A stretch of DNA of 64,000 nt from Hydractinia symbiolongicarpus. Its lineage: Eukaryota > Cnidaria > Hydrozoa > Anthoathecata > Hydractiniidae. The notes beneath the pieces were generated by a model that did no database searches, was not told the origin of the DNA, and worked only from the letters and a program-made list of their open reading frames with translations. Positions within the stretch are counted from its first letter, which is position 1, and every line of letters begins with the position of its first letter. Location: the NCBI RefSeq assembly GCF_029227915.1, contig NC_079877.1, forward strand, positions 124,001 through 188,000, written 5' to 3'. Both the position numbers and the translations under genes were made by a program. Positions 52,020 to 64,000 of this stretch are shown here, piece after piece.

Positions 52020-55000
52020 TTTCCCGAACGATTTTTTAACTTATTTTTTCACCAATTAAACGTATGAGAACTTTAGTTTTCAAGAATGTTTTCATTTTTG
52101 ATGAGACGCTGAATAAAAGAAGTTTAATCGCCGGCAAACGAAAACCCGCGATTTCCTGTAAATCCCGTGCTTGGCTCGTATAGTCGAGTATATACAAAGA
52201 AAGTACCCTGTGAGTAAATCATTTCCAGAACGATTTTTTAAATTATTTTTTCACCACTAAAACGCATGAGAATTGCAGTTTTCAAAAATGTTTTCATTTT
52301 TGATGAGACGCGGAATAAAAGAAGTTTAATCACCGGCAAACGAAAACCCGCGATTTCCCGTAAAACCCTGGGCTTGGCCCGTATAGTCGAACGTATACAA
52401 AGAAAGTACCCTGTGAGTAAACCTATTTCCCGAACAATTTTTTAAATTATTTTTTCACCACTAAAACGCATGAGACTTGTAGTTTTCAAAAATGTTTTCA
52501 TTTTTCATGAGACCCTGAATAAAAGAAGTTTAATCGCCGGCAAACGAAAACCCGCGAATTCCCGTAAATCCCGGACTCGGCCCGTACAGTCAAAAGTGTA
52601 CAAGGAAAATACCCAGGGAGTAAACTCATTTCCCGAACGATTTTTTAAATTAATTTTTCACCACTTAAACGTATGAGACTTGTAGTTTTCTAAAATGTTT
52701 TCATTTTTGATGAGAAGCTAAGTAAAAGAAGTTTAATCGCCGGCAAACGAAAACCCGTGAATTCCCGTAAATCCCGTGCTTGGCCCGTATAGTCGAGTAT
52801 ATACAAAGAAAGTACCCTGTGAGTAAACTCATTTCCAGAACGATTTTTTAAATTATCTTTTCACCACTAAAACGCATGAGACTTGTAGTTTTCAAAAATG
52901 TTTTCATTTTTGATGAGACGCGGAATAAAAGAAGTTTAATCGCCGGCAAACGAAAACCCGCGATTTCCCGTAAATCCCGTGCTTGGCCCGTATAGTCGAG
53001 TATATACAAAGAAAGTACCCTGTGAGTAAACTCATTTCCAGAACGATTTTTTAAATTATCTTTTCACCACTAAAACGCATGAGACTTGTAGTTTTCAAAA
53101 ATGTTTTCATTTTTGATGAGACGCTGAATAAAAGAAATTTAATCGCCGGCAAACGAAAACCCGCGAATTCCCGTAAATCCCGGACTCGGCCCGTATAGTC
53201 AAAAGTATACAAAGAAAGTACCCAGGGAGTAAATTCATTTCCCGAACGATTTTTTAAATTATTTTTTCACCACTAAAACGCATGAGACTTGTAGTTTTCA
53301 GGAATGCTTTCATTTTTGATGAGACGCTGAATAAAAGAAGTTTAATCGCCGGCAAACGAAAACCCGCGATTTCCCGTAAATCCCGTGCTTGGCTCGTATA
53401 GTCGAGTATATACAAAGAAAGTACCCTGTGAGTAAATCATTTCCAGAACGATTTTTTAAATTATTTTTTCACCACTAAAACGCATGAGAATTGCAGTTTT
53501 CAAAAATGTTTTCATTTTTGATGAGACGCGGAATAAAAGAAGTTTAATCACCGGCAAACGAAAACCCGCGATTTCCCGTAAAACCCTGGGCTTGGCCCGT
53601 ATAGTCGAACGTATACAAAGAAAGTACCCTGTGAGTAAACCTATTTCCCGAACAATTTTTTAAATTATTTTTTCACCACTAAAACGCATGAGACTTGTAG
53701 TTTTCAAAAATGTTTTCATTTTTCATGAGACCCTGAATAAAAGAAGTTTAATCGCCGGCAAACGAAAACCCGCGAATTCCCGTAAATCCCGGACTCGGAA
53801 CGTACAGTCAAAAGTGTACAAGGAAAATACCCAGGGAGTAAACTCATTTCCCGAACGATTTTTTAAATTAATTTTTCACCACTTAAACGTATGAGACTTG
53901 TAGTTTTCTAAAATGTTTTCATTTTTGATGAGAAGCTAAGTAAAAGAAGTTTAATCGACGGCAAACGAAAACCCGTGAATTCCCGTAAATCCCGTGCTTG
54001 GCCCGTATAGTCGAGTATATACAAAGAAAGTACCCTGTGAGTAAACTCATTTCCAGAACGATTTTTTAAATTATCTTTTCACCACTAAAACGCATGAGAC
54101 TTGTAGTTTTCAAAAATGTTTTCATTTTTGATGAGACGCGGAATAAAAGAAGTTTAATCGCCGGCAAACGAAAACCCGCGATTTCCCGTAAATCCCGTGC
54201 TTGGCCCGTATAGTCGAGTATATACAAAGAAAGTACCCTGTGAGTAAACTCATTTCCAGAACGATTTTTTAAATTATCTTTTCACCACTAAAACGCATGA
54301 GACTTGTAGTTTTCAAAAATGTTTTCATTTTTGATGAGACGCTGAATAAAAGAAATTTAATCGCCGGCAAACGAAAACCCGCGAATTCCCGTAAATCCCG
54401 GACTCGGCCCGTATAGTCAAAAGTATACAAAGAAAGTACCCAGGGAGTAAATTCATTTCCCGAACGATTTTTTAAATTATTTTTTCACCACTAAAACGCA
54501 TGAGACTTGTAGTTTTCAGGAATGCTTTCATTTTTGATGAGACGCTGAATAAAAGAAGTTTAATCGCCGGCAAACGAAAACCCGCGATTTCCCGTAAATC
54601 CCGTGCTTGGCTCGTATAGTCGAGTATATACAAAGAAAGTACCCTGTGAGTAAACTCATTTCCAGAACGATTTTTTAACTTATTTTTTCACCAATTAAAC
54701 GTATGAGAACTTTAGTTTTCAAGAATGTTTTCATTTTTGATGAGACGCTGAATAAAAGAAGTTTAATCGCCGGCAAACGAAAACCCGCGATTTCCTGTAA
54801 ATCCCGTGCTTGGCTCGTATAGTCGAGTATATACAAAGAAAGTACCCTGTGAGTAAATCATTTCCAGAACGATTTTTTAAATTATTTTTTCACCACTAAA
54901 ACGCATGAGAATTGCAGTTTTCAAAAATGTTTTCATTTTTGATGAGACGCGGAATAAAAGAAGTTTAATCACCGGCAAACGAAAACCCGCGATTTCCCGT

Positions 55001-57300
55001 AAAACCCTGGGCTTGGCCCGTATAGTCGAACGTATACAAAGAAAGTACCCTGTGAGTAAACCTATTTCCCGAACAATTTTTTAAATTATTTTTTCACCAC
55101 TAAAACGCATGAGACTTGTAGTTTTCAAAAATGTTTTCATTTTTCATGAGACCCTGAATAAAAGAAGTTTAATCGCCGGCAAACGAAAACCCGCGAATTC
55201 CCGTAAATCCCGGACTCGGCCCGTACAGTCAAAAGTGTACAAGGAAAATACCCAGGGAGTAAACTCATTTCCCGAACGATTTTTTAAATTAATTTTTCAC
55301 CACTTAAACGTATGAGACTTGTAGTTTTCTAAAATGTTTTCATTTTTGATGAGAAGCTAAGTAAAAGAAGTTTAATCGCCGGCAAACGAAAACCCGTGAA
55401 TTCCCGTAAATCCCGTGCTTGGCCCGTATAGTCGAGTATATACAAAGAAAGTACCCTGTGAGTAAACTCATTTCCAGAACGATTTTTTAAATTATCTTTT
55501 CACCACTAAAACGCATGAGACTTGTAGTTTTCAAAAATGTTTTCATTTTTGATGAGACGCGGAATAAAAGAAGTTTAATCGCCGGCAAACGAAAACCCGC
55601 GATTTCCCGTAAATCCCGTGCTTGGCCCGTATAGTCGAGTATATACAAAGAAAGTACCCTGTGAGTAAACTCATTTCCAGAACGATTTTTTAAATTATCT
55701 TTTCACCACTAAAACGCATGAGACTTGTAGTTTTCAAAAATGTTTTCATTTTTGATGAGACGCTGAATAAAAGAAATTTAATCGCCGGCAAACGAAAACC
55801 CGCGAATTCCCGTAAATCCCGGACTCGGCCCGTATAGTCAAAAGTATACAAAGAAAGTACCCAGGGAGTAAATTCATTTCCCGAACGATTTTTTAAATTA
55901 TTTTTTCACCACTAAAACGCATGAGACTTGTAGTTTTCAGGAATGCTTTCATTTTTGATGAGACGCTGAATAAAAGAAGTTTAATCGCCGGCAAACGAAA
56001 ACCCGCGATTTCCCGTAAATCCCGTGCTTGGCTCGTATAGTCGAGTATATACAAAGAAAGTACCCTGTGAGTAAATCATTTCCAGAACGATTTTTTAAAT
56101 TATTTTTTCACCACTAAAACGCATGAGAATTGCAGTTTTCAAAAATGTTTTCATTTTTGATGAGACGCGGAATAAAAGAAGTTTAATCACCGGCAAACGA
56201 AAACCCGCGATTTCCCGTAAAACCCTGGGCTTGGCCCGTATAGTCGAACGTATACAAAGAAAGTACCCTGTCAGTAAACCTATTTCCCGAACAATTTTTT
56301 AAATTATTTTTTCACCACTAAAACGCATGAGACTTGTAGTTTTCAAAAATGTTTTCATTTTTCATGAGACCCTGAATAAAAGAAGTTTAATCGCCGGCAA
56401 ACGAAAACCCGCGAATTCCCGTAAATCCCGGACTCGGAACGTACAGTCAAAAGTGTACAAGGAAAATACCCAGGGAGTAAACTCATTTCCCGAACGATTT
56501 TTTAAATTAATTTTTCACCACTTAAACGTATGAGACTTGTAGTTTTCTAAAATGTTTTCATTTTTGATGAGAAGCTAAGTAAAAGAAGTTTAATCGACGG
56601 CAAACGAAAACCCGTGAATTCCCGTAAATCCCGTGCTTGGCCCGTATAGTCGAGTATATACAAAGAAAGTACCCTGTGAGTAAACTCATTTCCAGAACGA
56701 TTTTTTAAATTATCTTTTCACCACTAAAACGCATGAGACTTGTAGTTTTCAAAAATGTTTTCATTTTTGATGAGACGCGGAATAAAAGAAGTTTAATCGC
56801 CGGCAAACGAAAACCCGCGATTTCCCGTAAATCCCGTGCTTGGCCCGTATAGTCGAGTATATACAAAGAAAGTACCCTGTGAGTAAACTCATTTCCAGAA
56901 CGATTTTTTAAATTATCTTTTCACCACTAAAACGCATGAGACTTGTAGTTTTCAAAAATGTTTTCATTTTTGATGAGACGCTGAATAAAAGAAATTTAAT
57001 CGCCGGCAAACGAAAACCCGCGAATTCCCGTAAATCCCGGACTCGGCCCGTATAGTCAAAAGTATACAAAGAAAGTACCCAGGGAGTAAATTCATTTCCC
57101 GAACGATTTTTTAAATTATTTTTTCACCACTAAAACGCATGAGACTTGTAGTTTTCAGGAATGCTTTCATTTTTGATGAGACGCTGAATAAAAGAAGTTT
57201 AATCGCCGGCAAACGAAAACCCGCGATTTCCCGTAAATCCCGTGCTTGGCTCGTATAGTCGAGTATATACAAAGAAAGTACCCTGTGAGTAAACTCATTT
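52020..57300. repeat. 2,639-bp tandem duplication (13 monomers)
   Basis: 52470 and 53688 recur at 55109 and 56327 (offset 2639). Each copy itself contains two related six-monomer halves, 1218 bp apart, told apart by a shared ACTCGGAACGTACAG variant in the second half. The junction is near 54660. Confidence 0.87.
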
Positions 57301-60300
57301 CCAGAACGATTTTTTAAATTATCTTTTCACCACTAAAACGCATGAGACTTGTAGTTTTCAAAAATGTTTTCATTTTTGATGAGACGCGGAATAAAAGAAG
57401 TTTAATCGCCGGAAAAACGAAAACCCGCGATTTCCCGTAAATCCCGTGCTTGGCTCGTATAGTCGAGTATATACAAATAAAGTACCCTGTGAAAAAAATC
57501 ATTTCCAGAACGATTTTTTAAATTATTTTTTCACCACTAAAACGCATGAGACTTGCAGTTTTCAAAAATGTTTTCATTTTTGATGAGACGCTGAATAAAA
57601 GAAGTTTATTCGCCGGCAAACGAAAACCCGCGAATTCCCGTAAATCCCGCACTCGGCCCGTATAGTCAAAAGTATACAAAGAAAGTACCCAGGGAGTAAA
57701 TTCATTTCCCGAACGATTTTTTAAATTATTTTTTCACCACTAAAACGCATGAGACTTGTAGTTTTCAGGAATGCTTTCATTTTTGATGAGACGCTGAATA
57801 AAAGAAGTTTAATCGCCGGCAAACGAAAACCCGCGATTTCCCGTAAATCCCGTGCTTGGCTCGTATAGTCGAGTATATACAAAGAAAGTACCCTGTGAGT
57901 AAACTCATTTCCAGAACGATTTTTTAAATTATCTTTTCACCACTAAAACGCATGAGACTTGTAGTTTTCAAAAATGTTTTCATTTTTGATGAGACGCGGA
58001 ATAAAAGAAGTTTAATCGCCGGAAAAACGAAAACCCGCGATTTCCCGTAAATCCCGTGCTTGGCTCGTATAGTCGAGTATATACAAATAAAGTACCCTGT
58101 GAAAAAAATCATTTCCAGAACGATTTTTTAAATTATTTTTTCACCACTAAAACGCATGAGACTTGCAGTTTTCAAAAATGTTTTCATTTTTGATGAGACG
58201 CTGAATAAAAGAAGTTTATTCGCCGGCAAACGAAAACCCGCGAATTCCCGTAAATCCCGCACTCGGCCCGTACATTCAAAAGTATACAAAGAAAATACCC
58301 AGGGAGTAAACTCATTTCCCGAACGATTTTTTAAATTATTTTTTCACCACTAATACGCGTGAGACTTGTAGTTTTCAGGAATGTTTTCATTTTTGATGAG
58401 AAGCTGAATAAAAGAAGTTTAATCGCTGACAAACGAAAACCCGCGATTTCCAGTAAATTCCGGGCTTAGCCCGTATAGTCGAATGTATACAAAGAAAGTA
58501 CCTTGTGAGTAAACTCATTTCCCGAACGATTTTTTAAATTATATTTTCACCACGAAAACGTATGAGACTTGTAGTTTTCAAAAATGTTTTCATTTTTGAT
58601 GAGACGCTGAATAAAAGAAGTTTAATCGCCGGCAAACGAAAACCCGCGATTTCCCGTAAATCCCGGGCTCGGCCCGTATAGTCAAAAGTATACAAAAAAG
58701 TACCCTGCGAGTAAACTCATTTCCAGAACGATTTTTTAAATTATCTTTTCACCACTAAAACGCACGAGACTTGTAGTTTTTAAAAATGTTTACATTTTTG
58801 ATGAGACGCTGAATAAAAGAAGTTTAATCGCCGGCAAACGAAAACCCGCGAATTCCTGTAAATCCCGGACTCGGTCCGTATAGTCAAAAGTATACAAAGA
58901 AAATACCCAGGGAGTAAACTCATTTCCAGAACGATATTTTAAATTATCTTTTCACCACTAAAACGCATGAGACATGTAGTTTTCAAAAATGTTTTCATTT
59001 TTGATGAGACGCGGAATAAAAGATGTTTAATTACCGGCAAACGAAAACCCGCGATTTCCCGTCAATCCCGGACTCGGCCCGTATAGTCAAAAATATACAA
59101 AGAAAGTACCCTGCGAGTAAATTCATTTCCCGAACGATTTTTTAAATTATTTTTCACCACTAAAACGCATGAGACTTGTAGTTTTCAAAAATGTTTTCAT
59201 TTTTGATGAGACGCGGAATAAAAGAAGTTTAATCGACGGCAAACGAAATCCCGCGCTTTCCCGTAAATCCCGTGCTTGGCCCGTATAGTCGAGTATATAG
59301 AAGGAAAGTACCCTGCGAGTAAACTCATTTCCAGAACGATTTTTTAAATTATCTTTTCACCACTAAAATGCACGAGACTTGTAGTTTTCAAAAATGTTTT
59401 CATTTTTGATGAGACGCTGAATAAAAGAAATTTATTCGCCGGCAAACGAAAACCCGCGAATTCCCGTAAATCCCGGACTCGGCCCGTATAGTCTAAAGTA
59501 TACAAAGAAAATACCCAGGGAGTAAAATCATTTCCAGAAGGATTTTTTAAATTATCTTTTCACTACTAAAACGCATGAGACTTGTAGTTTTCAGGAATGC
59601 TTTCATTTTTGATGAGACGCTTAATGGAAGAAGTTTAATCACCGGCAAACGAAAACCCGCGATTTCCCGTAAATCCCGGACTTGGCCCGTATAGTCGAAT
59701 GTATACAAAGAAAGTACCCTGTGAGTAAACTCATTTTCCGAACGATTTTTTAAATTATTTTTTCACCACTAAAACGCATGAGACTTGTAGTTTTCAAAAA
59801 TGTTTTCATTTTTGATGAGACGCTGAATAAAAGAAGTTTAATCGCCGGCAAACGAAAACCCGCGATTTCCCGTAAATCCCGTGCTTGGCTCGTATAGTCG
59901 AGTATATACAAAGAAAGTACCCTGTGAGTAAACTCATTTCCAGAACGATTTTTTAAATTATTTTTTCACCACTAAAACGCATGAGACTTGTAGTTTTCAA
60001 AAATGTTTTCATTTTTGATGAGACGCTGAATAGAAGAAGTTTAATCGCCGGCAAACGAAAACCCGCGAATTCCCGTAAATCCCGGACTCGGCCCGTACAG
60101 TCAAAAGTATACAAAGAAAATACCCAGGGAGTAAACTCCTTTCCCGAACGACTTTTTAAATTATTTTTTCACCACCAAAACGCATGAGACTTGTAGTTTT
60201 TAGGAATGTTTTCATTTTTGATGAGACGCTGAATAAAAGAAGTTTGATCGTGGGCAAACGAAAACCCGCGATTTCCCGTAAATCCCGGGCTTGGCCCGTA

Positions 60301-60790
60301 TAGTCGAATGTATACAAAGAAAGTACCCTGTGAGTAAACTCATTTCCCGAACGATTTTTTAAATTATCTTTTCACCACTAAAACGCACGAGACTTGTAGT
60401 TTTCAAAAATGTTTTCATTTTTGATGAGACGCTGAATAGAAGAAGTTTAATCGCCGGCAAAAGAAAACCCGCGAATTCCCGTAAATCCCGGACTCGGCCC
60501 GTACAGTCAAAAGTATACAAAGAAAATACCCAGGGAGTAAACTCATTTCCCGAACGATTTTTTAAATTATTTTTTCACCACTAAAACGCATGAGACTTGT
60601 AGTTTTCAGGAATGTTTTCATTTTTGATGAGACGCTGAATAAAAGAAGTTTAATCGCCGGCAAACGAAAACCCGCGAATTCCCGTAAATCCCGGGCTTGG
60701 CCCGTATAGTCGAATGTATACAAAGAAAGTACCCTGTGAGTAAACTCATTTCCCGAACGATTTTTTAAATTATTTTTTCACCACTAAAAC
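57300..60790. repeat. Satellite block related to 39.6-43.5 kb
   Basis: The order of monomer variants from 57314 (including a 610-bp repeated three-monomer unit, 57314 and 57924) follows that at 39654/40264 and 46759/47369, then continues through 58156 and 59981 like 40496 and 43132. It is shorter than those copies because some monomers are missing. It appears to be a third, partly deleted relative of the 7.1-kb block. Confidence 0.75.
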
Positions 60791-63700
60791 GCATGAGACT
60801 TGTAGTTTTCAAAAATGTTTTCATTTTTCGTGAGACGCTGAATAAAAGAAGTTTAATCGCCGGCAAACGAAAACCCGCTATTTCCGTAAATCCCGTGATT
60901 GGCCCGTATAGTCAAAAGTATACAAAAAACTACCCAGGGAGTAAACTCATTTCCCGAACGATTTTTTAAATTATTTTTTCACCACGAAAACGTATGAGAC
61001 TTGTAGTTTTCAAAAATGTTTTCATTTTTGATGAGACGCTGAATAAAAGAAGTTTAATCGCCGGCAAACGAAAACCCGCGATTTCCCGTAAATCCCGGAA
61101 TCGGCCCGTATAGTCAAAAGTATACAAAAAAGTACCCTGCGAGTAAACTCCTTTCCAGAACGATTTTTTAAATTATCTTTTCACCACTAAAACGCATGAG
61201 ACATGTAGTTTTTAAAAATGTTTTCATTTTTGATGAGACGCGGAATAAAAGATGTTTAATCACCGGCAAACGAAAACCCGCGATTTCCCGTCAATCCCGG
61301 ACTCGGCCCGTATAGTCAAAAATATACAAAGAAAGCACCCTGCGAGTAAATTCATTTCCAGAACGATTTTTTAAATTATCTTTTCACCACTACAACGCAT
61401 GAGACTTGTAGTTTTCAAAAATGTTTTCATTTTTGATGAGACGCTGAATAAAAGAAGTTTAATCGCTGGCAAACGAAAACCCGCGAATTCCCGTAAATCC
61501 TGGACTCGGCCCGTATAGCCAAAAGTATACAAAGAAAGTATCCAGGGAGTAAACTCATTTCCCGAACGATTTTTTAAATTATTTTTTCACCACTAAAACG
61601 CATGAGACTTGTAGTTTTCAAAAATGTTTTCATTTTTAATGAGACGCGGAATAAAAGAAGTTTAATCGCCGGCAAACGAAAACCCTCGATTTCCCGTACA
61701 TCCCGGACTCGGCCCGTATAGTCAAAAGTATACAAAGAAAATACCCAGGGAGTAAACTCATTTCCCGAACGATTTTATATTTTATTTTTTCACCACTAAA
61801 ACGTATGAGACTTGTAGTTTTCAAAAATGTTTTCATTTTTGATGAGACGCTGAATAAAAGAAGTTTATTCGCCGGCAAACAAAAACCCGCGATTTCCGGT
61901 AAATCCCGGACTCATCCCGTATAGTCAAATGTATACAAAGAAAGTACCCTGCGAGTAAACTCATTTCCAGAACGATTTTTTAAGTTATCTTTCCACCACT
62001 AAAACGCACGAGACTTGTAGTTTTCAAAAATGTTTTCATTTTTGATGAGACGCTGAATAAAAGAAGTTTAATCGCCGGCAAACGAAAACCCGCGAATTCC
62101 CGTAAATCCCGGACTCGGCCCGTATAGTCAAAAGTATACAAAGAAAATACCCAGGGAGTAAACTCATTTCATGAACGACTTTTTAAATTATCTTTTCACC
62201 ACTAAAACGCATGAGACTTGTAGTTTTCAAAAATGTTTTCATTTTTGATGAGACGCGGAATAAAAGATGTTTAATCACCGGCAAACAAAAAGCCGCGATT
62301 TTCCGTAAATCCCGGACTCGGCCCGTATAGTCAAAAATATACAAAGAAAGTACCCTGCGAGTAAACTCATTTCCAGAACGATTTTTTAAATTATCTTTTC
62401 ACCACTAAAACGCATGAGACTTGTAGTTTTTAAAAATGTTTTCATTTTTGATGAGACGCTGAATAAAAGAAGTTTAATCGCTGGCAAACGAAAACCCGCG
62501 AATTCCCGTAAATCCCGGACTCGGCCCGTATAGCCAAAAGTATACAAAGAAAGTATCCAGGGAGTAAACTCATTTCCCGAACGATTTTTTAAATTATTTT
62601 TTCACCACTAAAACGCATGAGACTTGTAGTTTTCAAAAATGTTTTCATTTTTTATGAGACGCGGAAAAAAAGAAGTTTAATCGCCGGCAAAGGAAAACCC
62701 GCGATTTCCCGTACATCCCGGACTCGGCCCGTATAGTCAAAAGTATACAAAGAAAATACCCAGGGAGTAAACTCATTTCCCGAACGATTTTATAAATTAT
62801 TTTTTCACCACTAAAACGTATGAGACTTGTAGTTTTCAAAAATGTTTTCATTTTTGATGAGACGCTGAATAAAAGAAGTTTAATCGCCGGCAAACAAAAA
62901 CCCGCGATTTCCCGTAAATCCCAGACTCAGCCCGTATAGTCAAATGTATACAAAGAAAGTACCCTGCGAGTAAACTAATTTCCAGTACGATTTTTTAAAT
63001 TATCTTTTCACTACTAAAACGCACGAGACTTGTAGTTTTCAAAAATGTTTTCATTTTTGATGAGACGCTGAATAAAAGAAGTTTAATCGCCGGCAAACGA
63101 AAACCCGCGAATTCCCGTAAATCCCGGACTCGGCCCGTATAGTCAAAAGTATAAAAAGAAAATACCCAGGGAGTAAACTCATTTCCAGAACGATTTTTTA
63201 AATTATCTTTTCACCACTAAAACGCATGAGACTTGTAGTTTTCAAAAATGTTTTCATTTTTGATGAGACGCTGAATAAAAGATGTTTAATCGCCGGCAAA
63301 CGAAAACCCGCGATTTCCCGTAAATCCCGGGCTTGGCCCGTATAGTCGAATGTATACAAAGAAAGTACCCTGTGAGTAAACTCATTTCCAGAACGATTTT
63401 CTAAGTTATCTTTTCACCACTAAAACGCACGAGACTTGTAGTTTTTAAAAATGTTTTCATTTTTAATGAGACGCTGAATAAAAGAAGTTTAATCGCTGGC
63501 AAACGAAAACCCGCGAATTCCTGTAAATCCCGGACTCGGTCCGTATAGTCAAACGTATACAAAGAAAATACCCAGGGAGTAAACTCATTTCCAGAACGAT
63601 TTTTTAAATTATCTTTTCACCACTAAAACGCATGAGACTTGTAGTTTTCAAAAATGTTTTCATTTTTGATGAGACGCTGAATAAAAGATGTTTAATCGCC

Positions 63701-64000
63701 GGCAAACGAAAACCCGCGATTTCCCGTAAATCCCGGGCTTGGCCCGTATAGTCGAATGTATACAAAGAAAGTACCCTGTGAGTAAACTCATTTCCAGAAC
63801 GATTTTTTAAATTATCTTTTCACCACTAAAACGCACGAGACTTGTAGTTTTTAAAAATGTTTTCATTTTTAATGAGACGCTGAATAAAAGAAGTTTAATC
63901 GCTGGCAAACGAAAACCCGCGAATTCCTGTAAATCCCGGACTCGGTCCGTATAGTCAAAAGTATACAAAGAAAATACCCAGGGAGTAAACTCATTTCCAG

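Larger units (their letters stand above)
28593..64000. repeat. Satellite array, ~203-bp monomer (right flank)
   Basis: The same satellite as the left flank runs on for 35.4 kb to the window edge, roughly 174 monomers, all in one orientation. Several monomer sub-types recur in fixed orders, giving nested higher-order repeats; towards the right end (after about 60.8 kb) monomers become more individually diverged, with variants such as CACGAGACTTG and GCTGGCAAACG. No gene, RNA or second element was recognised here; short recurring ORFs are repeat shadows. Confidence 0.97.

Noticed and set aside
1-64000. CRISPR array
   Set aside because: The regular repeats have no unique spacers: the whole 203-bp unit is repeated, and the context is eukaryotic.

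Overview
The window is eukaryotic, most likely metazoan, DNA. It holds one complete-looking Maverick/Polinton (a virus-like, self-synthesising DNA transposon) inserted in a long tandem satellite array. The class of element is supported by a protein-primed family-B DNA polymerase, a DD35E retroviral-type integrase, a packaging ATPase and a jelly-roll capsid module between terminal inverted repeats (TIRs) and a short target-site duplication. All genes are uninterrupted ORFs. I cannot name the host; an invertebrate is my guess only.

Layout. 1-11320: satellite with a monomer of about 203 bp, containing higher-order duplications (offsets 3972, 4377 and about 608 bp). 11321-11326: left copy of a target-site duplication. 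11326-28592: the Polinton (about 17.27 kb) with TIRs of about 343 bp (left) and 229 bp (right). 28593-28598: right copy of the duplication. 28593-64000: the same satellite again, with nested duplications of 2436/2842, 7105, 610 and 2639 bp. The many 62-73 residue ORFs in the satellite are repeat shadows, not genes.

Inside the element I support 19 genes. Left arm and morphogenesis block: a small conserved protein (-), a 393-aa protein with a C-terminal membrane anchor (-), a probable minor (penton-type) capsid protein (+), the major capsid protein (+), the packaging ATPase (+), then a run of small membrane or coiled-coil proteins (+), a 426-aa coiled-coil/membrane protein (-) and a pair of paralogous two-hydrophobic-segment proteins (+). 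Right arm: an accessory zone (20.5-24.3 kb) with two SAP/Rho_N-like small proteins, two acidic RING proteins with exact MDM2-type zinc-ligand spacing, and the integrase (-). The zone is a mosaic of direct and inverted duplications bounded by hairpins. It is followed by the 1352-aa DNA polymerase (+), whose last codons lie in the right TIR.

How the genes fit together: polymerase and integrase replicate and insert the element; capsid proteins and ATPase could make a particle; the membrane and coiled-coil proteins are probably virion or membrane accessory factors; the RING proteins look like host-interaction E3 ligases. No adenain-type maturation protease was found, which is unusual. Recurrent signals are very short AT-rich promoters abutting the start codon, and intergenic hairpins of two sequence families placed after gene 3' ends.
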